From the NCBI GenBank assembly GCA_024346835.1, contig AP024867.1:434001-498000 (forward strand): a stretch of DNA of 64,000 bases, read 5' to 3'. This DNA is from Vibrio comitans (GTDB lineage Bacteria; Pseudomonadota; Gammaproteobacteria; Enterobacterales; Vibrionaceae). The notes below the pieces were generated by a model. The model did no database searches and was not told where the DNA came from. It was given only the letters and a program-made list of their open reading frames with translations. Position numbers and translations under genes: made by a program. Below, piece by piece: positions 17,699-26,282 of the stretch. Each line of letters begins with the position of its first letter. Positions within the stretch are counted from its first letter, which is position 1.

Positions 17699-18511
17699 CT
17701 ATGCCGTCAACTGTAGTGTTTGCTCATGCTCTACTTTGCCTAGTTGTCTATCAGACAGTTGACCAAGCCACTCCATTTGCTCAGCAACTGACACAACTTT
17801 GCCCACTACAATCAATGCTGGAGACTGAATTTGATGCTGTTGTTTAAGGGAAGTTAACTGGTGAAGTTTGCCGATAAGTACACGCTGTTTAGGGGTACAG
17901 CCATTCTCGATGAAGGCAACTGGGGTATTAGCTGATAATCCACCCGCAATCAGTTTCTCCATCAACATGTCCGTTTTGCTAAGCCCCATATAAAAAACGA
18001 GGGTTTGCTTTAATTGAGCCAGTGCATCCCAGTTAATATCGAGCTCTTTATCTGCGTGAGCGGTGATAAAGGTGCAGCCTTGAGCCAAGCCGCGGTGTGT
18101 AAGAGGAATATCCGCATAACTAGTGCAACCTGAAGCGGCCGTAATTCCCGGTATAACATCCACTTCTACTCCTTGTTTTGCCAGCATCAGCATTTCTTCA
18201 CCGCCGCGCCCAAACACAAAAGAGTCTCCGCCTTTCACTCGGCAAACATCTTTACCTTCAAGCGCTGCATCAAGAAGTAAGGTATTGATCTGCTCTTGCG
18301 TTGCGCAGTGCATACCTTTGGATTTCCCCACAAACACCTTCTCTGCACCCTCTGGAAACAAGGCTCGGATCTCATGACTCACCAAGTTGTCATACATGAT
18401 AAATCGAGCTTGTTGTATGGCTCTGCTCGCTTTTACCGTGAGTAAGTCAGGGTCACCTGGACCTGCTCCGACTAAGGTTACTCGACCTAGATATTTGCTT
18501 TGTATTCCCAT
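17699..18511 (-). CDS. cobA: Uroporphyrinogen-III C-methyltransferase
   Basis: A 270-residue SAM-dependent methyltransferase. The signatures are VTLVGAGPGDPDLLTVKA (about 11-28), RVKGGDSFVFGRGGEE (about 85-100) and the GITAASGCTSYADIPLTHRG motif (about 120-140). It converts uroporphyrinogen III to precorrin-2, the first step to sirohaem. It is a stand-alone CobA without the CysG dehydrogenase/chelatase domain. As first gene of the nir operon it ensures sirohaem supply for NirB. Confidence 0.95.
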   Translation of the reverse strand: MGIQSKYLGRVTLVGAGPGDPDLLTVKASRAIQQARFIMYDNLVSHEIRALFPEGAEKVFVGKSKGMHCATQEQINTLLLDAALEGKDVCRVKGGDSFVFGRGGEEMLMLAKQGVEVDVIPGITAASGCTSYADIPLTHRGLAQGCTFITAHADKELDINWDALAQLKQTLVFYMGLSKTDMLMEKLIAGGLSANTPVAFIENGCTPKQRVLIGKLHQLTSLKQQHQIQSPALIVVGKVVSVAEQMEWLGQLSDRQLGKVEHEQTLQLTA

Positions 18512-18587
18512 TACTTCACTCCTAGATCTGGTCGCTATGACTTCTTATCACTACTACCAAATTTTTATTCGCCTCTGTGCCAACTCC

Positions 18588-18604
18588 TGCAAATTGGAGG
18601 CCAA
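18588..18604 (-). promoter_or_regulatory. Sigma-54 promoter for cobA-nir operon
   Basis: On the minus strand the sequence is TTGGCCTCCAATTTGCA, with the invariant GG and GC separated by exactly ten bases (-24/-12). Transcription would start near 18577, giving a leader of about 65 bases before cobA. Confidence 0.7.
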
Positions 18605-18734
18605 TAAATTGATCTAAGACAAAAATAAAATTTAATTATCTTTAATAACAACAAGTTAACTTGTAAATCTCCAGTAACAACTCTGCGTATTTTTCATACA
18701 GATAAACATAAAGTTTCAATTTATGTCCATTCGC

Positions 18735-18763
18735 GGTGCAAAATTGATTAAATTGGTGCAAAA
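18735..18763. promoter_or_regulatory. Two NtrC-like half-sites
   Basis: GGTGCAAAA occurs at 18735-18743 and again at 18755-18763, 20 bases (two helical turns) apart. GGTGCA equals one arm of the NtrC consensus. The 17-mer ending at 18760 matches the full consensus at about 12 positions. The pair is about 150 and 170 bases upstream of the two predicted sigma-54 start sites, normal enhancer distances. Confidence 0.55.
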
Positions 18764-18790
18764 GCAACCGCAGTAAGCAGTTTTCAATAA

Positions 18791-18825
18791 AATAACACTA
18801 CCACTTTAGGGGTAGTGTTATTTTT
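18791..18825. terminator. Strong hairpin between the divergent promoters
   Basis: The 12-bp stem AATAACACTACC / GGTAGTGTTATT, with an 8-base loop, has T-runs on both strands. It sits upstream of the predicted nasA sigma-54 promoter. It could therefore insulate the two operons, or act as an attenuator for a second, more distal nasA promoter. Confidence 0.75.
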
Positions 18826-18875
18826 AAATTATTGTTTTTAATGCATTTATTTTAAATAGTTTCTTTTTTGAGGCT

Positions 18876-18893
18876 TTGGTTTGTTTTTTGCAA
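18876..18893 (+). promoter_or_regulatory. Sigma-54 promoter for nasA
   Basis: TTGGTTTGTTTTTTGCA carries GG and TTGC with the required ten-base GG-GC spacing. The start of transcription would fall near 18903, about 32 bases before the nasA ATG. Confidence 0.7.
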
Positions 18894-18934
18894 GGTAATG
18901 AATATTGAAGCTTAAGACATGAAAGGGAACGCCC

Positions 18935-21439
18935 ATGGCTGAACATAATGAAGGATGGATCAAAACCACTTGTGCGTACTGTGGTGTTGGTTGCGGAATT
19001 GAAGCCAGACCGAAGCATTCGGGTGAGCTTGAGATACGAGGAGATAAGGAGCATCCCTCAAACTATGGAAAGCTATGCACCAAAGGCATAGCGCTAGGAG
19101 AAACGGTGATTCATGATGGCCGCCTTTTGTCTCCTACGCTAAAAACTGCTCATGGTAATAAAGAGTTGTCATGGGAAGTCGCCACCACTATGGTCGCAGA
19201 AAAGTTTACACAAACTATCCAAGAGTACGGCTCGGATTCGGTGGCATTTTATGTTTCAGGACAACTGTTAACCGAAGATTATTATGTCGCAAACAAGCTG
19301 ATCAAAGGCTTTATGGGGACAGCCAATATCGACAGCAACTCGCGTCTTTGCATGGCCTCATCTGTTGTAGGGCACAAACGAGCCTTTGGTAGCGATACGG
19401 TTCCCGTTTGCTATGAAGATATGGAACAAGCAGAGATGGTTGTGATTGTGGGATCAAACCTTGCGTGGTGCCATCCCGTTTTATTTCAGCGCCTTCGCAC
19501 CGCCAAGCAAAAAAAACCTTTGCTAAAGATAGTGGTTATTGACCCAAGAAAGACCGATACCTGTGAGATAGCAGATACACACCTGCCCATTGAGTCAGGC
19601 TCAGATGTCGCTTTGTTCAATGGTCTACTCTCGCACCTTATTGAGCAAGACAAGTTAGATCACGAGTTTATCTCATCACACACCGATCATTTTGAAGAGA
19701 CTACTCAAGCAGCACTTGCACAGCGAGATATAGAAGAGATCACTAGCCTTACGTCAGAGCAGTTGACTCAATTTTACACTGAGTTTTCCAGTTTAGATAA
19801 GGTAGTCACTATTTACTCGCAGGGAGTAAACCAGTCCAGCAGTGGTTCAGATAAAGTGAACGCTATTCTCAATTGTCACCTTGCTACAGGGAAAATAGGT
19901 AAAACAGGCTGTGGACCATTCTCGGTTACGGGGCAACCTAACGCTATGGGCGGTCGAGAAATTGGGGCATTAGCGAACACCCTTGCCGCGCATATGGAAT
20001 TTGATAATCCAGAGCACTTGCAGCTAATCAGTGATTACTGGCAGACGGATACATTAGCCACAAAGCCAGGCCTTAAAGCCATCGACATGTTTGACGCCAT
20101 AGACTCTGGGAAGATAAAAGCCGTGTGGATCATGGCCACCAACCCTATGGTCAGCTTGCCAAATTCCGACAAGATACGGTCTGCACTGGAGAAATGTCCA
20201 TTGGTTGTCGTCTCAGATTGCATTGCTGATACCGAAACCAGTCGCTTGGCCGATGTGGTTCTTCCTGCCCAAGGTTGGAGTGAGAAATCAGGGACTGTCA
20301 CTAATTCCGAGCGCCGAATTTCCAGACAGCGACGAATTTTACCTAGCCCGGGAGAGGCGAAACCTGATTGGTGGATCATCAGCCAAGTTGCGCAGAAGAT
20401 GGGGTTTAGACAAGCCTTTGACTACATACACGAGGGTGAGATATTTGCCGAATACGCCAAACTAACGACTCTAGGAAATGAAAACTTTGAACGCGACCTT
20501 AACCTAATCGGTTTAACCCAACTTGATGATAAAGGTTATAGCCAGCTTAAACCTCAGCAATGGCCGGTAATAGAGCTTCAAGATAAGGTGATTAACCAAA
20601 GGCTACTTAGCAATGGTCAGTTTTATACCCCCAATAAACGAGCGCAATTTGTTCCTGTCAGCTACCAAGCTGCTCTAGCCAAAATCGATGATACTCACCC
20701 TTTAATTCTAAACAGCGGGCGGGTTAGAGATCACTGGCACACGATGTCTAGAACGGGTCTATCGCCTAAATTGGCCGAACACATCAGTGAACCCTTTGTA
20801 CAGGTGCACCCTGAGACGGCGGCAAAATACCAAATATTGGACGGACAATTAGCCAAGGTATCTAATCAACAAGGAGAGGCATTAGTGCGGGCTAAAGTTA
20901 CATCCGAGGTATCTCCGTCTCAGCTATTTATGCCAATACATTGGAATGAGACCACCTCAAAAAATAGTAAGCCTTGTACACTAATTGCTAACACCACCGA
21001 CAAATTGTCCGGACAGCCTGAATTCAAGCATTCTGCTGTCGCAATTTCCTCATTTACCACTGTCAGCTGCGCTGTATTTATTTCCAATAAAACCTTGGTT
21101 TTAAATAACATCGATTACTGGGCACGCCAAAAGGTTCAAGGGGGCTATTTGTATAGGATTGAATCGACTCTACCTATGAACGAGCTTACCGCAATTTTAA
21201 AAGACTATTTGCAAGTAAATGACCAACGCCTAATCAGCTCCGAATCACATCAAGGTCAAGCACAATGGCTAATTTTGGACAACAACAAGCCAACCCAACT
21301 ACTGTCAGTGCAAGAGAGCTTTGCTGACTGGGAGATTACAAAGTTAATTGAGCTATACCTACAATCTGATGACCCAGCGAATGCTTCAGACATTATACAA
21401 ACTCTAGCAAATGACCCACAAAGCTTAACGCCAGCATAA
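18935..21439 (+). CDS. nasA: Assimilatory nitrate reductase catalytic subunit
   Basis: An 834-residue cytoplasmic molybdoenzyme. The N-terminal 4Fe-4S ligands are Cys13, 16, 20 and 48 (CAYCGVGC, then GKLCTKG). SNSRLCMASS (about 132-141) supplies the Mo-coordinating cysteine as in Nap/Nas enzymes. The C-terminal molybdopterin-dinucleotide domain runs from about 585 (HPLILNSGRVRDHWHTMSR). The last ~125 residues lack the cysteine pairs of the BFD-type [2Fe-2S] domain present in some NasA proteins. There is also no NasB-type NADH subunit in the window, so the electron donor is not apparent. Confidence 0.93.
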   Translation: MAEHNEGWIKTTCAYCGVGCGIEARPKHSGELEIRGDKEHPSNYGKLCTKGIALGETVIHDGRLLSPTLKTAHGNKELSWEVATTMVAEKFTQTIQEYGSDSVAFYVSGQLLTEDYYVANKLIKGFMGTANIDSNSRLCMASSVVGHKRAFGSDTVPVCYEDMEQAEMVVIVGSNLAWCHPVLFQRLRTAKQKKPLLKIVVIDPRKTDTCEIADTHLPIESGSDVALFNGLLSHLIEQDKLDHEFISSHTDHFEETTQAALAQRDIEEITSLTSEQLTQFYTEFSSLDKVVTIYSQGVNQSSSGSDKVNAILNCHLATGKIGKTGCGPFSVTGQPNAMGGREIGALANTLAAHMEFDNPEHLQLISDYWQTDTLATKPGLKAIDMFDAIDSGKIKAVWIMATNPMVSLPNSDKIRSALEKCPLVVVSDCIADTETSRLADVVLPAQGWSEKSGTVTNSERRISRQRRILPSPGEAKPDWWIISQVAQKMGFRQAFDYIHEGEIFAEYAKLTTLGNENFERDLNLIGLTQLDDKGYSQLKPQQWPVIELQDKVINQRLLSNGQFYTPNKRAQFVPVSYQAALAKIDDTHPLILNSGRVRDHWHTMSRTGLSPKLAEHISEPFVQVHPETAAKYQILDGQLAKVSNQQGEALVRAKVTSEVSPSQLFMPIHWNETTSKNSKPCTLIANTTDKLSGQPEFKHSAVAISSFTTVSCAVFISNKTLVLNNIDYWARQKVQGGYLYRIESTLPMNELTAILKDYLQVNDQRLISSESHQGQAQWLILDNNKPTQLLSVQESFADWEITKLIELYLQSDDPANASDIIQTLANDPQSLTPA

Positions 21440-21455
21440 TCTCTATAAATGTTAA

Positions 21456-21490
21456 CAAGCACCTTAGAACCGGAATTGATAAGGTGCTTG
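21456..21490 (+). terminator. Terminator-like hairpin after nasA
   Basis: CAAGCACCTTA / TAAGGTGCTTG with a 13-base loop, 17 bases after the nasA stop. There is no immediate T-run (T-rich sequence follows about 20 bases later). Confidence 0.65.
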
Positions 21491-21639
21491 GCTCCGGTTA
21501 ACTAAACTTTTTCATCTACAGATACGTACAAAAAAACAACCAAAGCAACGCCTTATCCAAATGGTTAACTATACTTTGGGCTACATCTGTCAATACCTCT
21601 CTTTCGTTCGAATAGAGGATCGGAAAAGGATTTACACCG

Positions 21640-21963
21640 ATGAAACTGCTGTTACTAGCAATACTGGGATTAAGCGCGACGGCTTACGCACAAGAAGACG
21701 CTCAATTTGAAGTCGGCAAAGCCAAGGCCAAAGTATGTATGACCTGCCATGGCGAAGATGGCATATCCACCCTTGATCCCTACCCCAACCTTCGTGGTCA
21801 AAAAATGGGTTACCTCATTTCCTCCCTTAAAGACTACAAAGCACGAGAAAGAACCAGTGGGTTAGCTATTTTAATGCAACAACAAGCGGATGCCCTCACC
21901 GATCAAGATATTGAAGATATTTCGTACTACTTCTCCCAGCTTGGTCAAGACACTCAGCCGTAA
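21640..21963 (+). CDS. Small secreted monohaem cytochrome c
   Basis: A 107-residue protein with a signal peptide (1-17, ending AYA), one haem-binding CMTCH (33-37) and a distal Met region near LAILMQQQA. This is a class I cytochrome c553-like domain in the periplasm. The start follows a GGAAAAGGA ribosome site. It is first in the operon, 11 bases before the oxidase subunit I, so it is the likely electron donor to or relay within this oxidase. Confidence 0.9.
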   Translation: MKLLLLAILGLSATAYAQEDAQFEVGKAKAKVCMTCHGEDGISTLDPYPNLRGQKMGYLISSLKDYKARERTSGLAILMQQQADALTDQDIEDISYYFSQLGQDTQP

Positions 21964-21974
21964 AGGACTCTCTG

Positions 21975-23387
21975 ATGGAAAACGAAACCACGGTGTACAG
22001 CACCAAGGTCGTCAAATACTTCGTTGTGGCGTCCGTAATTTGGTCAGTAGTAGGTATGTTCATCGGCGTTATACTCGCCGCACAGCTTTATTGGCCTGTT
22101 CTCAATTTTGACTCAGAATACTTCCAGTTTGGTCGATTGCGTCCACTGCACACCTCTGGTGTTATTTATGGGTTTGTGGTCAATGTCTTGATGGGTGCGT
22201 CTTTGTACATCGCCCAGCGCACTGGTCAGTGTGGCTTATTCAACAAAAGCCTGGCTTGGATGGTGTTTTGGGGATGGCAGTTAGTATTACTGCTCGCTCT
22301 TCTATCTCTTCCCTTGGGTTACACCACGTCAAAAGAGTACGCAGAGCTAGAATGGCCAATTGATTTACTTATCGTGCTCGTGTGGGTGCTCTACGCCATA
22401 CTTTTCTTTGGTACTTTAGCAAAACGCAAGGTCAACCATATCTTTGTGGCAAACTGGTTTTTTGCGGCATTTATTATCGTGATCGCCCTGATTTTTGTGG
22501 TCAACAACTTGGCTCTTCCGGCCTCTATGATGAAGTCTTACTCTGTGTTTGCAGGGGCGCAAGATGCCATTGTTCAGTGGTGGTGGGGGCACAATGCGGT
22601 AGGCTTCCTGCTAACTGCTGGCGTCATTGGCATGAACTACTACTTCATCCCGAAAGTAGCAGAGCGACCAATCTATTCTTACCGCCTTTCTGTCATTCAC
22701 TTTTGGGGGTTGGTCGGCTTCTATACATGGGCGGGGACTCATCACCTCATCTACTCATCTGTGCCTATATGGGTGCAAAACATCGGTATTGTGATGTCGC
22801 TGATCCTTTGGTTACCTTCTTGGGGTGGCGCGTTCAACAGTGCAATGACGCTGCTACAAAACAAAGAGAAGCTTAAAAACGACTACATCATGCTGTTCTT
22901 CTTCTCAGCCATTCTTTACTACTGCTTAGCCACATTTGAAGGACCACTGCTGGCAATTCGTTGGTTCAATATGCTCGCTCACAATACTGAGTGGATTATC
23001 GGTCACGTACACTCTGGTGCACTTGGATGGGTTGGGATGTCTGGGATTGCGGTTTTCTACTACTTCATTCCAAAGCTGTGGGGCAAAGATAAACTGTACT
23101 CTACCCGCCTTATTAAGTGGCATTTCTGGCTTGCACATGCTGGCGTCGCTATTTATGCAATTGCTCTATGGGTTGCAGGTATCGGCGAGGGCTATATGTG
23201 GCTCGCGCAGAGTGAAAATGGCGAGCTGGTTTACAGCTTCGTTGAAGCCATGGATTTCAAAGCGCCATGGTTATTCCTCAGATTCTTCGGTGGGGCGCTA
23301 TTTGTACTTGGCCTACTGCTGATGGTGTACAACCTGTATAAGACAGTCAAGATGCCCAAACTGGTGCTTAAAAGGGAGGCAGCATAA
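21975..23387 (+). CDS. ccoN: cbb3-type cytochrome c oxidase subunit I
   Basis: A 470-residue membrane protein with about twelve helices. Conserved haem-copper motifs are present: RPLHTSGVIYGF (low-spin haem His), WWWGHNAVGF (CuB His), FYTWAGTHHLIYSS (Tyr plus the two CuB His), and GHVHSGALGW (high- and low-spin haem His). AGPHH, usual in CcoN, is AGTHH here. It catalyses O2 reduction to water with proton pumping. Its stop overlaps the next gene start by one base (ATGA-type coupling). Confidence 0.95.
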   Translation: MENETTVYSTKVVKYFVVASVIWSVVGMFIGVILAAQLYWPVLNFDSEYFQFGRLRPLHTSGVIYGFVVNVLMGASLYIAQRTGQCGLFNKSLAWMVFWGWQLVLLLALLSLPLGYTTSKEYAELEWPIDLLIVLVWVLYAILFFGTLAKRKVNHIFVANWFFAAFIIVIALIFVVNNLALPASMMKSYSVFAGAQDAIVQWWWGHNAVGFLLTAGVIGMNYYFIPKVAERPIYSYRLSVIHFWGLVGFYTWAGTHHLIYSSVPIWVQNIGIVMSLILWLPSWGGAFNSAMTLLQNKEKLKNDYIMLFFFSAILYYCLATFEGPLLAIRWFNMLAHNTEWIIGHVHSGALGWVGMSGIAVFYYFIPKLWGKDKLYSTRLIKWHFWLAHAGVAIYAIALWVAGIGEGYMWLAQSENGELVYSFVEAMDFKAPWLFLRFFGGALFVLGLLLMVYNLYKTVKMPKLVLKREAA

Positions 23388-23998
23388 TGAGTAAAGACTT
23401 CACTCAATCTGTCGTTATTCTCATCATTGCGACCATCATTGTTGCTTCCTTCTCTATTCTGGTGCTAATTGTGCCAAATATCGTCCGAGGCCCTGAGTTA
23501 GCTGCAAACAGCATGGCTAAACCACTCACGGCGGTGGAAGTTGCAGGCAGAGATATCTACATCAGCGAGGGTTGCCATGTGTGTCACACGCAAATGGTAC
23601 GCCCCTTGGAGCCAGAGGTTAAACGCAATGGCAGAGCAAACCAAGAGCCGGATGATATCTATGAATTTCCAAACCTTTGGGGATCTAAACGCACAGGTCC
23701 AGATCTAACCAACTTGGGAAGAAAGTACTCGGATCAGTGGCATGTCCTGCACCTCGTTAATCCTAGAGATGTCATTCCGACCTCTATCATGCCCTCTTAT
23801 CCGTGGCTGTTTGAGCAGAAACTCTCTGGCGATGACATTACTGACAAGATGCTCACCCTTCGCACTCTAGGCGTACCCTACAGCGAAGATGATATCGCTA
23901 ATGCACGCCTGCAGGTGCGCGGAAAAACGAAAGGCGAAGTACTGATACGATATCTACAGAGCCTTGGGGTTGATACGGCAGAAGGAGTAACTCAATGA
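23387..23998 (+). CDS. ccoO: cbb3-type oxidase subunit II, monohaem
   Basis: A 203-residue protein with an N-terminal membrane anchor (about 9-31) and a periplasmic cytochrome c domain. The motif EGCHVCHTQMVRPL is the CcoO hallmark; SIMPSYPWLF supplies the axial Met. It passes electrons from the CcoP chain to CcoN. It is translationally coupled to neighbours on both sides, with a 4-base overlap downstream. Confidence 0.95.
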   Translation: MSKDFTQSVVILIIATIIVASFSILVLIVPNIVRGPELAANSMAKPLTAVEVAGRDIYISEGCHVCHTQMVRPLEPEVKRNGRANQEPDDIYEFPNLWGSKRTGPDLTNLGRKYSDQWHVLHLVNPRDVIPTSIMPSYPWLFEQKLSGDDITDKMLTLRTLGVPYSEDDIANARLQVRGKTKGEVLIRYLQSLGVDTAEGVTQ

Positions 23999-26151
23999 GT
24001 AATTTCTGGAATTTATGGGCCGTTATCTGCACCGTCGTTTTCTTCATATTGATGGTAGGGGTTGTCGTCAAGTATTGGCGCAAAAACCATGAAGCAGATG
24101 CAAATAAGTCTCTAGCGACCTTTGATGGCATCGATGAAAATGATGCACCTCCACCTAAGCTATTGTTTGTAAGCTACTTTATTGCTTTCTCTATCTCTGT
24201 CGGCTACCTAATTCTCTATCCGGGTCTGGGTAACTGGCAGGGCTTGGTCGACTGGCAACAAAGTGACGATAAGTTAAGCTCCCCTAGCACCACTTTGGAC
24301 GAACAATTTGCAACGGTTACCGACACCTCATTAATGAGTCTTGCTCAAAATGAAGCGATTACGACCTCTGGACGAATGCTGTTTCAAACCCACTGTGCAG
24401 CTTGTCACAGGGATAACGCCCAAGGCCAAAAGCACTTCCCTAATCTTATCGACAATGACTGGATGTATGGAGGAAGTGATGAGGCCATCATTCATTCCAT
24501 CGAGAAAGGTCGCAATGGTGCGATGGCAGGTTATAACGAGGTTCTTAACGACGATGAGATTGCTAAGCTCTCTTACTATTTAGCCTCGTTAAATCAGCGA
24601 CATTCCAATGTGCCTGCGGTGAAAGTAGAACTTGGGAAACAACTGTTCACTCAATATTGTTCAGCCTGTCATGGCGACGGTTCAATCAGTAATCAAGAGC
24701 TTGGGGTGCCTGTCCTTTCTGATGACACTTGGCTTCATGGTGGCAGTATAGAAGAGATCCAGCACACGATTCGCTTTGGTCTAAACAACGTTATGCCTGC
24801 ATTTGAAGGACAGTTGTCACGCAACCAAATCCTAGCCATCGGCGCTATGATGACCAAGTCTCGATTAGATTGGGATGCGAAAATCGCAAGCTTAGACGCT
24901 GAGGCCATCGAGCGTGGTGAATACCTTGCCCATGCTGGTGACTGTGTAGCGTGTCATAGTGCAGAGGGTGGTGAACCCTTTGCCGGCGGCCTGCCCTTCG
25001 TGACTCCATTTGGTACTGTCTACTCCACCAACATTACCCCACACGCGAGCGAAGGGATCGGAGAGTATGACTTTGAAGACTTTAAGGCTGCTCTAGTTGA
25101 TGGTAAAGGTCGACACGGATACCTCTACCCTGCGATGCCTTACACCTCGTATCAATACGTTACCGATCAGGACATGCTCGACATGTGGGAATACCTACAA
25201 TCGATCACTGCAGTGCCAAGACGTAACGATGATAACAGCATGATTTTCCCATCCAATATCCGACTAGGATTACTTAGTTGGAACATTGTATTTATGGATA
25301 CCGCTCCCCTTTCCTATGAAGTTCCTGCGGAGATTAAAGAAAGTGTCGACGATGTGGAAAAATGGCAGAAGGGTAAGTATTGGGTCGCTGGTTTAGGCCA
25401 CTGTTCTGAGTGCCATTCTCCGCGAAATATTGCTCAGGCCATAATTGCCGATCGCATCTTCCAAGGTAACCTTATCGATGGGTGGAATGCCCCCGATATT
25501 ACCTCCAACGAGCTTTACACTGATGGCTGGGATGTTGAGGTGTTAACTGACTTTTTGCATACCGGACATTCAGCGAAGGGGACTGCCTTTGCGGGTATGG
25601 CTGATGTAGTGAAAAACAGTCTTAGCCTGATGACCCGAGAAGATGTGGAGTCTATGTCTTACTACCTAATTAAAGGCGATACCAATAACTTCATTAGTCC
25701 TGATGCGGTTGTATTGAAGCCTAAAGGGTTTGATGACAGTGCCTACAACTCGGATATCTATCCGATTTATCAACAAACCTGTGGTGCTTGCCACGGTGAA
25801 GATGGTAAAGGGCGAGATCCGATAGCACCAGCTCTTCTAGACAATGGCATCATCATGCACCGCGACCCATTCAACACCATAGCAGTGACAGTACGTGGCT
25901 TAGAGCCCACATACTTAGTCGAAGACAAGAACTTCATGCCTATGGCCAGTTTTGAAGATGTTCTATCGGATCAGCAATTGGCAGAGCTAATTACCTTCGT
26001 CCGTTATCATTTAGGGGCGCGAGACATAGTCGTCACCGCTGAGGATGTAAAAGAAGTGCGAGAAACCCTTGAGAAAGCCGGTTATGCAGGTGGTGTACAC
26101 ACCACGCCAGATATGTACGACCAGCGCGATAGAAACATTAACATCAAGTAG
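23995..26151 (+). CDS. ccoP: CcoP fused to a triheme cytochrome c (five CXXCH)
   Basis: A 718-residue chain with two N-terminal membrane helices (about 5-26 and 56-76), then five c-type haem motifs: CAACH (134-138), CSACH (222-226), CVACH (317-321), CSECH (470-474) and CGACH (596-600). Residues 1-290 correspond to ordinary diheme CcoP. Residues about 300-690 resemble the triheme cytochrome subunits of membrane alcohol/gluconate dehydrogenases (GEYLAHAGDCVACH, FAGGLPFVTPFGTVYSTNITPH). No stop or frameshift separates the parts. No CcoQ is encoded. The fusion may let the oxidase take electrons directly from a periplasmic dehydrogenase (inference). Confidence 0.92.
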   Translation: MSNFWNLWAVICTVVFFILMVGVVVKYWRKNHEADANKSLATFDGIDENDAPPPKLLFVSYFIAFSISVGYLILYPGLGNWQGLVDWQQSDDKLSSPSTTLDEQFATVTDTSLMSLAQNEAITTSGRMLFQTHCAACHRDNAQGQKHFPNLIDNDWMYGGSDEAIIHSIEKGRNGAMAGYNEVLNDDEIAKLSYYLASLNQRHSNVPAVKVELGKQLFTQYCSACHGDGSISNQELGVPVLSDDTWLHGGSIEEIQHTIRFGLNNVMPAFEGQLSRNQILAIGAMMTKSRLDWDAKIASLDAEAIERGEYLAHAGDCVACHSAEGGEPFAGGLPFVTPFGTVYSTNITPHASEGIGEYDFEDFKAALVDGKGRHGYLYPAMPYTSYQYVTDQDMLDMWEYLQSITAVPRRNDDNSMIFPSNIRLGLLSWNIVFMDTAPLSYEVPAEIKESVDDVEKWQKGKYWVAGLGHCSECHSPRNIAQAIIADRIFQGNLIDGWNAPDITSNELYTDGWDVEVLTDFLHTGHSAKGTAFAGMADVVKNSLSLMTREDVESMSYYLIKGDTNNFISPDAVVLKPKGFDDSAYNSDIYPIYQQTCGACHGEDGKGRDPIAPALLDNGIIMHRDPFNTIAVTVRGLEPTYLVEDKNFMPMASFEDVLSDQQLAELITFVRYHLGARDIVVTAEDVKEVRETLEKAGYAGGVHTTPDMYDQRDRNINIK

Positions 26152-26176
26152 CAAGTAAAGTGTTACTTAGCTAACA

Positions 26177-26208
26177 AAAGGTCTCGGCAATTTGCCGAGA
26201 CCTTTATT
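26177..26208 (+). terminator. Terminator of the cbb3 operon
   Basis: AAAGGTCTCGGC / GCCGAGACCTTT with a five-base loop, 26 bases after the ccoP stop, ending in TTTATTTA. Confidence 0.92.
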
Positions 26209-26282
26209 TACAACAGCGGTATCCAAGAGTGAGCAAGGGCAACCGTGCTGTTACCCTTGAGTAAACTGGAGAAAACCGATTA

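Larger units (their letters stand above)
18512..18934. promoter_or_regulatory. Divergent control region of nitrate assimilation
   Basis: This 423-base gap separates the cobA-nirBD-transporter operon from nasA. It contains a sigma-54-type promoter reading toward each side, a pair of NtrC-like half-sites 20 bases apart between them, and a strong hairpin with T-runs. Each is listed separately. The arrangement fits nitrogen-limitation control by NtrC with RpoN, as known for nas genes in enteric bacteria. Confidence 0.7.

Noticed and set aside
21491..21639. FNR/ANR site upstream of the cbb3 operon
   Set aside because: No TTGAT-N4-ATCAA or close variant could be found.
22382..22876. 164-codon open frame within ccoN
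   Set aside because: Same-strand alternative frame of a highly conserved membrane gene; Cys/Arg/Trp-rich composition is typical of a frame shadow.
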